Below, piece after piece: positions 20,911-30,375 of a stretch of 64,000 nt of DNA. Source of the DNA: Cladochytrium replicatum. Lineage: Eukaryota > Chytridiomycota > Chytridiomycetes > Cladochytriales > Cladochytriaceae. The DNA is taken from contig JAHLKD010000118.1 of the NCBI GenBank assembly GCA_025526935.1, positions 1 through 64,000 of the forward strand, written 5' to 3'. The position numbers and the translations under genes were made by a program. The notes under the pieces were generated by a model. That model had not been told where the DNA came from. It saw only the letters and a program-made list of their open reading frames with translations, and made no database searches. How positions within the stretch are numbered: the first letter of the stretch is position 1; each line of letters starts with the position of its first letter.

Positions 20911-22408
20911 CTATATCATGACAAGATAAGCAACTTTATTGTTTATCACGAGAATGTGCCACCTACCCCATTTTCCGATGATCGCCATCACCAGCGCACC
21001 CAACCACATCGCCCCGATCTGAACAGCCTGGCTCAGTGTCGAAGACTCCACGAAAGAAACGGGCGCATCGTCTTCTTCATCGCTTCGGAGTAATCTCTTC
21101 TCCGCCTTCTTTGCGAGTGACTTGTCCTCCACAACGGCCCCTGCGTCCGGTTGTACAGCTGCACTCATAGGCACGTACGATCCCGCAGACGTTTGTTCCG
21201 AGTTGGTTTCGGATCCAACGGATGCTCTCACGGCAGCTGTCGTCTCGCTTGCTTTCACTGGCGGCGCGAAGTGCGTTGCGACAATGTTGACAAGCGCGTC
21301 GTACAGCAATATTCCCGCACCGAACGCCTCCAGAATTCCCGTTGTCAGATTCTGAGCCGCGAGATCAAGCGTCGCCGACGCCGCAGACTCCAACGCGACG
21401 CCCAAGGCTACACCCACGGGCGTCGAGAGCGAGTACATTGCGACCATAAGCGCGATCGGCGCCAGAGACGAGAATCGCGCGCCGACAACAACGGAACTCA
21501 ATGCCGTGCCTTCAAAGAACTGGTGGAAACACAGCGCGACGAGGAGGGCGGTGAACTCGGCCCCGCGAGCAAAGCCGAGGATCACGCCGATGATGAGCGA
21601 GTGAGAGGCTACGCCGAGCTCGAGGACATATACGGTAGAGTGGCGTTCTTTAATCATTTGGTATTCGATGTGGTGGCCGTGGCCGTGGCCGTCGTCATCT
21701 TCGGTTTGGTGAGGGGATGGCTCGATGGAGTCTGGAGATGCGGTTGCTGTGGAAGTTGGCTTCGGGGACGGTGAGTGGTGGTGTTCTGGATGGTGTCGGG
21801 CATAGTTGAAAGTGACGCGACGGATGAGTACTTGGATGAGGTGGGTTATGAAAAGGCCAGAGATTGCAAACACGCCGGTCCACGCTTCGTAGTTGTCGGT
21901 GAAGCCAGCAGGGAGACATTTGTCAGCAAGAAGCTTGGTTGCTAGAAATAGGTGTAAATAACAGATAATGCCCCGACATGCATATTAGTCACTTACCGGG
22001 AAGGAACATGTGAATAAATGCAGTGCAAATGATGACACCCGTGCTGAAGAGCTTGAGCGCTTGAAAAGTCAAGCTCCGTGTACTGAAACGTTTGAAGAAG
22101 TATCGTCCCAAGAGAGGAATTGTTGTTCCGAGAAACGAAGTGCCCATGAGAATGAATACTGCTCCGATGTGTAATGGGAGGTTGTACTCTCCTTCCTTCT
22201 CAACGGCGCAAGCATTGTTAGCAGACGCTGAAGGCGGTTCTGAATGAGTAGAGTTGACGGCTTCTGTGAAAGAGCGCAGCAGTCAGATTGGGTTTTTGTT
22301 GGTGAAGGCGAACATACCCTGCGCTGTCACGGGGAGAACGAGGAGAGAAGCGACCAGCATGAGCGGATACAACGAGCCAGAAGGGATGAATGATTGTGAG
22401 GTGGACAT
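20911..22408 (-). CDS. ZIP family metal (zinc) transporter, paralog 3
   Basis: Three exons (22318-22408, 21997-22263, 20911-21941) give 462 residues. A signal peptide (MSTSQSFIPSGSLYPLMLV...) is followed by a short ectodomain with ACAVEKEGEYNLPLHIG, eight membrane helices, a His/Pro-rich loop (HHPEHHHSPSP and DDDGHGHGHHIEYQM), and the metal-site motifs ASHSLIIGVILG (TM4) and HQFFEGTAL (TM5). It is closest to paralog 1 and shares both intron positions and phases with it. A variable acidic cytosolic segment precedes the last helix. Predicted zinc uptake transporter of the plasma membrane or secretory pathway. Confidence 0.9.
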
Positions 22409-22706
22409 AGCAAAGGATGAGGGCTGGATGCGACGAAAATGTGGATCGAGAGAGCGGTGCCCCAATTCAGGTAGGCAAGCGACCAGAACCTCCCACTTTG
22501 GGATAACTAAGGAGGTACTCGCTTGGTATGAAAAACCGCCGAGCCACGAGGGAGGGGAGAATTTTTTATGTGAAAAATGGCGACATGAAATCATGCAGTT
22601 CTGCGCATCACAACCGAACGATTCAACGCACATGTAAACATAACTGAAAGCTTGTCCAAACACTTCAACTGCATCTTGTTCAATCAGTTAATAGTCTGTG
22701 CTTCAC

Positions 22707-23290
22707 TCATTTCTTGGATTTAACAGCACATTTGCACACAATACAAAACATCTTGCACTTGACACGACTCGTGATCTCGAACGGAACTGCAATACCCAGC
22801 ACCGCGAAAGTTGGGCTTTCGAGGCAACCTTCTCCGACAGCGTTCGATTCAAAGAACGGTTTGACCCTGTTTGTCCCAGTAATCCTTCTATTATCAATCA
22901 TATTCTTGTAAAAATGTGCCGGAGGGACCGGGGGCGAAGTATTTATCGAGAATGTGCAGAAAGATCGCAGCTTTCTCGATCAGGCGGATCTCGCCGTCTT
23001 TGAATGTAGGGACCTTTGATATTTGAAGATAGTGATCAGCTTTGCGAACTAACCAATGTATCTGTGCCTTTCCCCTCAGATGTATTTCCTTCATGTACGC
23101 CTCGCTCGTCAGATCAGCTTGCCCCTTGCTTGGCCCGAGCGGACTTCAATTTTATCATCGAGACCGAGCTCATGGACGAGTTGGACGGACGGGTTGAGCA
23201 CCGGTTGGAGTGGTGGAAGAAGGTGGGTTTGGCTGTGACAACGAAGTTGGACTTCGATGTGGACATTCAGATGTTGGTGGGCAGAGCGGA
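22707..23290 (-). pseudogene. glutathione S-transferase pseudogene (tandem copy)
   Basis: Collinear with the intact GST gene next door. The N-terminal part reads QLVHELGLDDKIEVRSG before a stop; the middle exon is preserved as KVPTFKDGEIRLIEKAAIFL; the last part reads NRVKPFFESNAVGEGCLES and SPTFAVLGIAVPFEI before degenerating. The frame changes between parts, and the region between the middle and last blocks (C-terminal domain start) is missing. Confidence 0.8.
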
Positions 23291-23416
23291 GTCAGCTGCA
23301 CGCCATCAATATCATATCAACCCGTGTATTATTTACAGAAAGCAAATAATATTCGGACCATAGTGGCGATAATGAAGGAGATCACGGTGGCTGATCAGCT
23401 AAACAGTCGGAAACTT

Positions 23417-24155
23417 TTAAGCGTACGCTTTTTCAAACGATTCTCGCTGCTTCACCCTCTTGAAGTACTTGTCGAGCTTTGAACCTTCCTCAAACACTTT
23501 AAACTCGTCCAGCCTGGTCATCTCGTACGTCACTGCAATGTCCAGCACCGTGAACGTCGGGCTATCGAGGTACCCATCCTCAACAATATGCTCCTCGAGA
23601 AACGGCTTGACGCTGTTGTTCCAGTGATCCATTTGTGCCTCAGTCATGTTGTCGAAAAAGTATCCGCGCAGGAAGTAGTCATACAGACTAAATTGAGATC
23701 AAGCTGTGAGTGATTGTGGGAAGTTAGATGTGTTCCGTACCTAGTGATGGTCACGAAGAGATGTTGGTACAGAAGCGGGCGTAGATGGGGAGGGAGCAAT
23801 GAGGTGGGGACGTGGGCAGAGTACTTGTCAAGAATGTACAGGAAGATTGCGCCGGACTCGATCAACCGGAAATCACCGTCCTTGAAAGCCGGAACCTATT
23901 GCGAACGGTCAGTTTCATCCTAAACTTGATCCGATCATGCCAGCTTGCCTTTGCGAGGAAATGGACCTCCTTCTTGTATTCTTCGCTCTGCAGATCCTCT
24001 TTCCAGTCCTTGGCCCACCGAACTTCGATCTCGTCGTCTAAACCGAGCTCGTAGATGAGTTGGGCAGGTCGGGCAGACACGCAGCGGGAAAAGTGGAAAA
24101 GAGTGGGTTTAGAAGTGGAAACAAAGTCGCCGGGGCCAGTGGTTGTTGTTGCCAT
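23417..24155 (-). CDS. glutathione S-transferase-like protein
   Basis: Three exons (23949-24155, 23741-23895, 23417-23687) give 210 residues. The thioredoxin-like N-terminal domain is PTLFHFSRCVSARPAQLIYE followed by LGLDDEIEVRWAKDW, KVPAFKDGDFRLIESGAIFL and YILDKY; the conserved VPAF cis-Pro and ESGAI glutathione contacts are present. The all-helical C-terminal domain contains SPTFTVLDIAVTYEM. The first intron (23896-23948) uses a GC donor (AAAG|GCAAGC) with a normal AG acceptor; the frame works only with this junction. Cytosolic, predicted to conjugate glutathione to electrophiles. The start at 24155 gives a normal-length GST. Confidence 0.88.
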
Positions 24156-24424
24156 GGTGCAAACAAGGACCACAACTGCGCAAACTCAGTTTCATGCCCA
24201 ACGATAGTTTAATACATAGTTGATATGAGAATACATTAAAAAACATATTGCACAAAGTGCCATGCTAGGCTAAAGCAGAAATGCCCTCGACAATTGCAAG
24301 AAATTTAGCAGGTATGTAAACAAATATTCAATGGAGGGAAATAAAGATAAATGTCCAGCATGCTTCCAACAGCTTGAAAAGAGCAAATGGATTCGACAAA
24401 ACCTTTCGCGCAACATCTTCATGT

Positions 24425-25045
24425 TCACCACCAGTCATTCGAGTCGTCAAATTCATACACGTCCTCCTCTTCATCGACAAACCCTCCGATGTCCTCCGAA
24501 AGTAAGTAAGACCAGAAGCTCTGTTGTTGCGGCTGCTGTTGCCCTCCTTCCTGCTTCCTTTGAGGTGGCACCTCTTTCACCGGAACACCTCCAAACTCAG
24601 GATCAAACCACGATTCCGCGTCCTTTACAAACACATCTTCGTCCGTATCCTCGAAATCTGCCGGCCCACACGGCGACTGCGTTGCCAATGGACTGACTGG
24701 TGTGTGCGGTGGTTGTGGCAGAGGAGTAAGCAAGGTAGTATTTTGTGAGAGTACGCGCGGAAGATCCGTTGTGAAGAAGTTAAAGACTGCGTCGAGCGGA
24801 GACGTTGGGGTTGGAGGCGGGCGGAGTGCGATGGAAGGATTCGAGTGCTTGAGCGAGAGTTTCAACGGGGATGGATTCGACCACGGCGGGAGGGGGAGGA
24901 ATGGCGAGGATGCTGATGCTGGGAGCGAGTCGTCGTCGGAAAGGTCGTCGAACCAGTGGAGTTCTGGGGGTGGGGAGTCATGTTGAGCAATGGACTTAGG
25001 GATGCGGATGCGGAGGTGGAGCGATGGAGAAGTCGGTGAGGCCAT
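24425..25045 (-). CDS. acidic proline-rich protein, unknown function
   Basis: A single-exon frame of 206 residues. The N-terminal half is Ser/Pro-rich with acidic patches (WFDDLSDDDSL), the centre has a possible short helix (LDAVFNFFTTDLPRVL), and the C-terminus is strongly acidic with a Gln run and aromatic residues (EEEDVYEFDDSNDWW). It looks largely disordered. No family recognised. An acidic/aromatic tail of this sort occurs in activators and adaptor proteins, but that is only a resemblance. Confidence 0.6.
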   Translation of the reverse strand: MASPTSPSLHLRIRIPKSIAQHDSPPPELHWFDDLSDDDSLPASASSPFLPLPPWSNPSPLKLSLKHSNPSIALRPPPTPTSPLDAVFNFFTTDLPRVLSQNTTLLTPLPQPPHTPVSPLATQSPCGPADFEDTDEDVFVKDAESWFDPEFGGVPVKEVPPQRKQEGGQQQPQQQSFWSYLLSEDIGGFVDEEEDVYEFDDSNDWW

Positions 25046-25290
25046 TTCGAGGAAGTTGCACAGGCGGGGCGAAGAGAAGGATATTTATAATTGATACGAA
25101 TATGCGGAAATAATGGAAGAGCGGCATAGGAGGTGCAGCACAGACAGCGCAGTGCATGGGCAGGGCAGGGCACAGCGCGGCGGGGTGGGTGAGTGGCCCG
25201 AGTGGCCAGAAGTGAGACACGGAAATTAATGATTATTGGAAGAAGCTAATGCGTGATCAATGTGAAACATATATCACCAGGAGAACAAAA

Positions 25291-25680
25291 TCAATACAAT
25301 GAATGACTGGGCACCATTGTCAGGAATGTGTGCTTTGAAACAGGAGCAATGATTCCCCAATCAGCCAGTGTGGATGGACTGATCGGTAATTCAAAAAGCG
25401 ATCGGTATTTCCATTTCAAGCATGCGAGAATCCCGATGAGCTTCAATCGCTTATGCATCTCAGTAGCTCTTTTCACTTGGGACGACATTTCTGCAAATGC
25501 AAACCGAAAGGTGGCTCCTTGTCCACTTTGTGTGAAAGCCAGATCGACCAAATTTCTAACGGACCATCCACTTTCGACAGAGGTGATGGACGGAAGTAGA
25601 GATTGCTTTTCAATATTCGGATCGACTTCTTTATTTCCCATATTTTCAATGCCTTCGTCTGTACAAATGGCCATCGACAA
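25291..25680 (-). CDS. 129-residue ORF overlapping a gene 3' end, doubtful
   Basis: An open frame on the same strand as the 1124-residue gene whose end it overlaps by about 35 bases in another frame. It has no recognised motif, signal peptide or membrane segment. It may be a small gene, or a 3' exon of the neighbour joined by an intron I cannot place. Confidence 0.25.
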   Translation of the reverse strand: MSMAICTDEGIENMGNKEVDPNIEKQSLLPSITSVESGWSVRNLVDLAFTQSGQGATFRFAFAEMSSQVKRATEMHKRLKLIGILACLKWKYRSLFELPISPSTLADWGIIAPVSKHTFLTMVPSHSLY

Positions 25681-28600
25681 TCATCTCTGACACCACAACC
25701 GCTTCACCGCCCGCACTCACTCCAACACCAACAACAGGCACCACAACAACCGAAAATTCTGCATTCACTCCCGCCGCATTCGTGATCTCAAGCGTGTAAT
25801 GCCACACCCTATACCTCCACCGCCCACTGTTCGCTTGTGCCTGATCCCGCCTCTCGAACCGGTTCAACACAAACGGATCAAACACGACCACGCGTCCGTC
25901 CCTCCAGAATTGTAGGAATCGCCCACTGCTTCCATTCACAGACGAATACCGCCCGTCGAGAATGTATCCTGATCCTCCTACTGCACCGGGCGTACCCAGT
26001 TCCCCACTGTTTGTCGAAGCGCCGTTGCCACCAAGCATCGAGAACGAGGGCTGGTATGGCACGACGTATCGCACACCCAAAAGCGTCTCGTCTCCAGTGC
26101 TCGAAACCTTTCCCAGATCCGCATTGTAATCGCCCAAGATCTCGTCAAGTTGCTCCCGCTGCAACGCAAACCCGGAAACTCTCTGCAACTGCAGATCGTG
26201 CACGAGCCCGTACCGCGACGCCGCGACGACCAACGTATCGTCGTCGACGACTTTGATCTCCGATACCTCGTCGATCGCAGTGGTATTCGCAGTCGAGCTA
26301 TTCCTCGTGTGAACCACGGTCGCACCGGACCCTCTCCGTCCGTTCCCACTTTGCCAGCTCTCACTCCACTGCACTTTCATCTTGTCGGCCTCGTACGTCC
26401 CCAGCTCCATGGTGTACTTTCCAAGGTTCACCGGCCCACCAAGCACACCCTTCCATCCCGCTCGACTGGGTTCCGCGCTCGCCCGGCCCGCGCCATTGCT
26501 TTTCGGATCCCGCGCAGTCACAAAGAACCGCGAGAGCTCGCCTTGTTCCGGCACGCTCCCTTCGAGAACGTGCCCGTCATTCGTCACGATCATAACGACA
26601 ACAACAAATGGGTTCTCGGTCGCATCCTCGGAAACCAGCCCGCGCGCACCGACGCCGAGACCGATGTACACGCCGTCAAGTCGGTCGGGGTACCTCATCG
26701 TCCCAATGTACCGCCCGACTTTTCCGACTTCTCCCACTTTGTTTGTACTTGCAAAGCTCAAGCCGGGGACATCCAGTGGCGGCGAGACGCTCTTGCTGCC
26801 ACTCGGGTCCGCTTCCTCAACCTCAAGCGAGTCCTCCCTCCGCACCTCCCCGGGCTTCGGCCTCGTCAACGACCGGCGATCGACCTCCTTCAAATCGATC
26901 TCCTTTGCACCTTTCAAAACCTCGTTGAATGCAGTCACGTTCGCAGTCGTATGAATCAGGTCCGTGTTCACGCACACAACGACCTGCACCAACGGTGTTC
27001 CGGCTTCCTCGACTGAATTGGGCACCTCGAGTACCCAATACACTCTATGCTGCGGCCGTCCCTCTCTCGGCCCCTTCCGCAACACAAACCGCTGCTGCAG
27101 CATGCGTCTCACGCCACCACCGTCACCCTGGAGGATCTCGCCCGCCGCCGGTGTCACCATGAGCTGCCACCCTTCATGTGCGACAGCTACGAAATCCTTC
27201 AGCCAGATCTCAAGCGTCGTGCCAGCGTCCCGCGGTCGCGGCGGGAGGAATACAAAGACGGCGGAGGACGTCGATGTCGGTGCGACGACGCTGAGACCGT
27301 TAGATGCGAACTGGTGCTGGATGACGAAGCGGTGCCACGAGGCGTCGACGGGGAACCGGAAGAATCCGCACTCGATCTCCCCGGCCGGGACGGTGGAGAC
27401 GGATGTTGGGGCCGGGGTCGGTCCGCGACCGATGTCGTTCAGGACGGTCTGTAGAGCGTAGGTGTCCCAGCTCATCAGCTCGGGGAGGTGGTCGGGCGTC
27501 AGCGACGCCAGGAGGTCTTTCACGTTGTCGGTACCGAGGTTCATAGACGCCAATGATGCCCGGGAGTTGCGGATATCGGCTTCGAAGCTCGTACCACCAA
27601 GTGCACTAGGGGGTGTCATTGGTGAGCGGGCGAGAACATTGAAATCTGAATGTACAGAGTTCGCTGAAGGGGAATGCATCGTTGGAGAGGCATGGTGAGT
27701 GTCCAGCATTGCATTTGGGACTGCGACGTGTGGGAGCATCGCTGGAGGTATGTGCCGACGTGGAGGGATCGGTTGATGTTGGGATGCTCTGCTGGTTCGA
27801 CGGACCGGAGGGCTGGGCTGGAGGAACGGTCCTTGAGATCCAGAGAGGCTCGCGATGTCCGGGGATGCACGCCTGGGGATTCCGACCCCATCTACTGTCA
27901 GTCCAGCAGAAGACAAGTTCGAGGAAGAATTATTGTCAACGGACTCCTCGCTCCATTGCGCGTATTTGATGGATCCCAGCACCCGCATGTACATATGACT
28001 GTAGGGAACTAAACTGGTGGAGGAGTAGACGGCAAGTACTGGCAGTGCTTTCGAAGATCCACGCAGAGCAGCGAAAGTCAAGTACTGCGTAACGTTCTCG
28101 TCTATCCTGAGCACTCGAGAAGCCCCATACACGTCAAGAGCCGTTGTAGGATGAGTGAACGAAGGGGAGGACGGAGCTGGGGGAGTTTCGGGCCAAGCGA
28201 TGGGGGCGTCGCGGCTGATCTCAACGAAAGAGGAGCATGCTGCGTCGGCGGTATTCTGAACAAAGTCACTCAGCTGCATCCGGCTAAACAAGATCGCATC
28301 GTCTGTGGTTGGGCGGATCGAGACAAGTGCAAATGTAAGGAGAGCGCGGGGATGAGCGTGGAGCATATCATTAAGCGCAAAGAAACTCATGTCGACGGTC
28401 TGCGATGGAGGGGGATCAAGTCGGGAACCGAAGGAGGTTGGAAGCACGAATCTCGCCGAACCAGAGCGGACAGAGACCGAGCCAGAAGGAAGCGGATTTG
28501 TTTCGGGAGGAGGAGGTTGCGATGCCATCTTCACGATGTGTTTAAGCAACCCTTCAAGGTCCTTTGCAAACGGGGTATCTTTGAATGAGAATGGTGGTGG

Positions 28601-29020
28601 GGGAGGCGAGGCGGTAACCGAGCGGGGACGGTTGAGAGACCCATACTGCGAGCCTTCGTGCGCATGCAATGGGCTGGGATGGCGGTAGGGCGAAGCGATA
28701 GGAACCTGATTGTAAGGTTGGGGATAAACATGCTGAGGGTATGTGAAAGGTGCGAATGGCATCCCCTGGGGAGATCCGGCTGGAATAGATTGGTACATTT
28801 GGGGCATCGAGCCTGGGCGAGCGAGAACCATGCCTGGGCCCGGTTGCGGGTAGGCATACAAAGGAGCTCCAGGTTGGGCAGGGGGACGATAGTAGATGAC
28901 TGGTTGGGGCTGGAAGTAGTGTGCACGCACAGGGGCATACTGTGGCATTCGTGGAGCGGCGATAAACTGGGCCTGTTGAGGATGCTGCCCATTTGGATTC
29001 ATCTGACTGATTGGATTCAA
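25646..29020 (-). CDS. large unrecognised protein, 1124 residues
   Basis: One uninterrupted exon. Residues about 1-140 are rich in Pro, Gln and Tyr (repeated YPQP/PQY words), typical of a disordered region. From about 160 there is a folded-looking part (TVDMSFFALNDMLHAHPRAL; DDAILFSRMQLSDFVQ), then Ser/Pro linkers with RRTSRAS, then a long mixed region of about 500 residues with beta-rich patches (ECGFFRFPVDASWHRFVIQH; GRYIGTMRYPDRLDGVYIGL; RFLQFWRDGRVVVFDPFVL). No signal peptide or membrane helix. Neither family nor function is recognised; the regular beta-type segments at the C-terminus suggest a genuine domain rather than random coding. Confidence 0.75.
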   Translation of the reverse strand: MNPISQMNPNGQHPQQAQFIAAPRMPQYAPVRAHYFQPQPVIYYRPPAQPGAPLYAYPQPGPGMVLARPGSMPQMYQSIPAGSPQGMPFAPFTYPQHVYPQPYNQVPIASPYRHPSPLHAHEGSQYGSLNRPRSVTASPPPPPFSFKDTPFAKDLEGLLKHIVKMASQPPPPETNPLPSGSVSVRSGSARFVLPTSFGSRLDPPPSQTVDMSFFALNDMLHAHPRALLTFALVSIRPTTDDAILFSRMQLSDFVQNTADAACSSFVEISRDAPIAWPETPPAPSSPSFTHPTTALDVYGASRVLRIDENVTQYLTFAALRGSSKALPVLAVYSSTSLVPYSHMYMRVLGSIKYAQWSEESVDNNSSSNLSSAGLTVDGVGIPRRASPDIASLSGSQGPFLQPSPPVRRTSRASQHQPIPPRRHIPPAMLPHVAVPNAMLDTHHASPTMHSPSANSVHSDFNVLARSPMTPPSALGGTSFEADIRNSRASLASMNLGTDNVKDLLASLTPDHLPELMSWDTYALQTVLNDIGRGPTPAPTSVSTVPAGEIECGFFRFPVDASWHRFVIQHQFASNGLSVVAPTSTSSAVFVFLPPRPRDAGTTLEIWLKDFVAVAHEGWQLMVTPAAGEILQGDGGGVRRMLQQRFVLRKGPREGRPQHRVYWVLEVPNSVEEAGTPLVQVVVCVNTDLIHTTANVTAFNEVLKGAKEIDLKEVDRRSLTRPKPGEVRREDSLEVEEADPSGSKSVSPPLDVPGLSFASTNKVGEVGKVGRYIGTMRYPDRLDGVYIGLGVGARGLVSEDATENPFVVVVMIVTNDGHVLEGSVPEQGELSRFFVTARDPKSNGAGRASAEPSRAGWKGVLGGPVNLGKYTMELGTYEADKMKVQWSESWQSGNGRRGSGATVVHTRNSSTANTTAIDEVSEIKVVDDDTLVVAASRYGLVHDLQLQRVSGFALQREQLDEILGDYNADLGKVSSTGDETLLGVRYVVPYQPSFSMLGGNGASTNSGELGTPGAVGGSGYILDGRYSSVNGSSGRFLQFWRDGRVVVFDPFVLNRFERRDQAQANSGRWRYRVWHYTLEITNAAGVNAEFSVVVVPVVGVGVSAGGEAVVVSEMIVDGHLYRRRH

Positions 29021-29229
29021 GGGAGTGCCGCTGGGATTGTTGGGGTGTCAAAAATAGTGGCAGTGGAATGAGGACGGTACTTTGCTTCGGCGGGAATCAG
29101 AAAGCAGTCCGGAGTAGCAGCAGGTCATGGATAGTGTGTGCCGCTTCCTTGCTAGAAATGCCCCTGTGATCGCCCCACTGAAATCTGAAATCGGATCAGA
29201 TTTTAGCCCATATAAACTATTTCACCCGC

Positions 29230-29930
29230 AGAACAAATGGATCTGCACACTGGGAGTGGTTGGAGGTCCTGCATCGAAATGGACAAGGAAGCAGTGTCAC
29301 CAGAATCTGCTGTCTCGTTCACTAACGTATGCCTACCCAAACTCTTCGAAGAAGCAAGGCAGGATCACCTCCAATGGAAGTTCATTTGGCCATCCTGCGG
29401 CACTCCGCTAAAGGTGGACTCTACTCGTTCATCGTATCGTTGAGCATTTGTGCCGGTTTCTCGTCCATCGTGCGTGTGATCCGCGCGCTCCAACGAAAGT
29501 GAGGGCATTAGCCTGTAAATCTGACCAATATTCTACCATTTATTGGGAGCTAGGCCGGACTCGTTTTGTACATCCACCTGCTGCGTAAATCTGACCAATA
29601 TTCTACCATTTATTGGGAGCTAGGCCGGACTGGGTGAGTCGCTTGTCGTTTTGTACATCGACCTGCTCCGTTTCGATGCAACTCTTGGGAGAAATTCATT
29701 GATCTGGAAACTCATATCTAACACGCTCAACTTTTACCGCCAGAAGCACGAGCCCAAATCAATAGTATTGCATTTGCGGTACAGCTCTTTGTGCGTGCGA
29801 TGCAGGCTTTCTTCACTGTGCTGAGCGTGAAAAGACTCTTGTCGTTCGAGCACGGTGATTCGCTTCTGTTCATGCTCGCTTGTGGATCCATCATGTGAGT
29901 TCGACGTTGAATGTTCAATGCTTGAGAAAT
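29230..29930 (+). pseudogene. TMEM135-like membrane protein relic
   Basis: Two short blocks look like TMEM135-type peroxisomal/mitochondrial membrane proteins: GGLYSFIVSLSICAGF followed by SSIVRVIRALQRK (about 29410-29500), and INSIAFAVQLFVRAMQAFF plus LSFEHGDSLLFMLACGSIM (about 29755-29895). The second ends at a GTGAGT donor-like site. Between them the frame is interrupted and a ~71-base segment is tandemly duplicated. The rest of the protein is absent, so I call a relic; family assignment is tentative. Confidence 0.45.
29515..29634. repeat. tandem direct duplication, ~71-base unit
   Basis: The segment beginning GTAAATCTGACCAATATTC and ending GCTAGGCCGGACT occurs at about 29515-29562 and again at 29586-29633. 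The two copies appear identical over this ~48-base core. The separating sequence (CGTTTTGTACATCCACCTGC...) also recurs in slightly altered form after the second copy. Confidence 0.85.
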
Positions 29931-29933
29931 CCT

Positions 29934-30375
29934 CTAACTGCGTCCGAAACTCGAGGATCGCAAGTAATGAGACAGTTTCCCCTCCACCTTCTTGCCATCT
30001 GATCCGGCGGTCATCCGGAAGAAATTCGCGTTGCGTCCGACAAATCGTCCTAGCTCTGCCGCCACTGTTTCGATCCCACGTTTCTCAATCCGTGGTTTCG
30101 CGAACTCGATTTCACCAACGCAGAATGTGCCCTGGGCAGTACGCCTTTCGCTGTTCGTTGTTGGTTCGAGGTCGTTGAAATGTTGTCTCATCAAGTACGA
30201 TCAAGTATTGTCCGTCATGAACTGAGAATTGAGTGCGGTGGGTGAAGATGTCGGCAATCGGAACGAGCTTGGGTCGCCAGATCTCCGTTGCGAGCAGTTC
30301 CGCCGCCTTTGACTCCGTCCAGTCCCTAAAGTAGATGTAGACACTGCTGTGAACAGTGGGTGTGGGCAGCTTCAT
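29934..30375 (-). CDS. small two-exon protein, unknown
   Basis: Exons 30199-30375 and 29934-30131 are joined by a 67-base GT-AG intron with the frame kept, giving 124 residues. The N-terminal part reads SSVYIYFRDWTESKAAELLA, followed by RPKLVPIADIFTHR; the second exon begins GTFCVGEIEFAKPRIEKRG. No family recognised, no membrane segment. Skipping the intron leaves two unrelated overlapping frames, so the spliced model is the simplest. It converges on the TMEM135-like relic. Confidence 0.45.

Noticed and set aside
26150-27016. 288-residue and overlapping plus-strand ORFs
   Set aside because: Shadows of the 1124-residue gene; Arg/His/Pro-rich composition is typical of reverse-frame translation.
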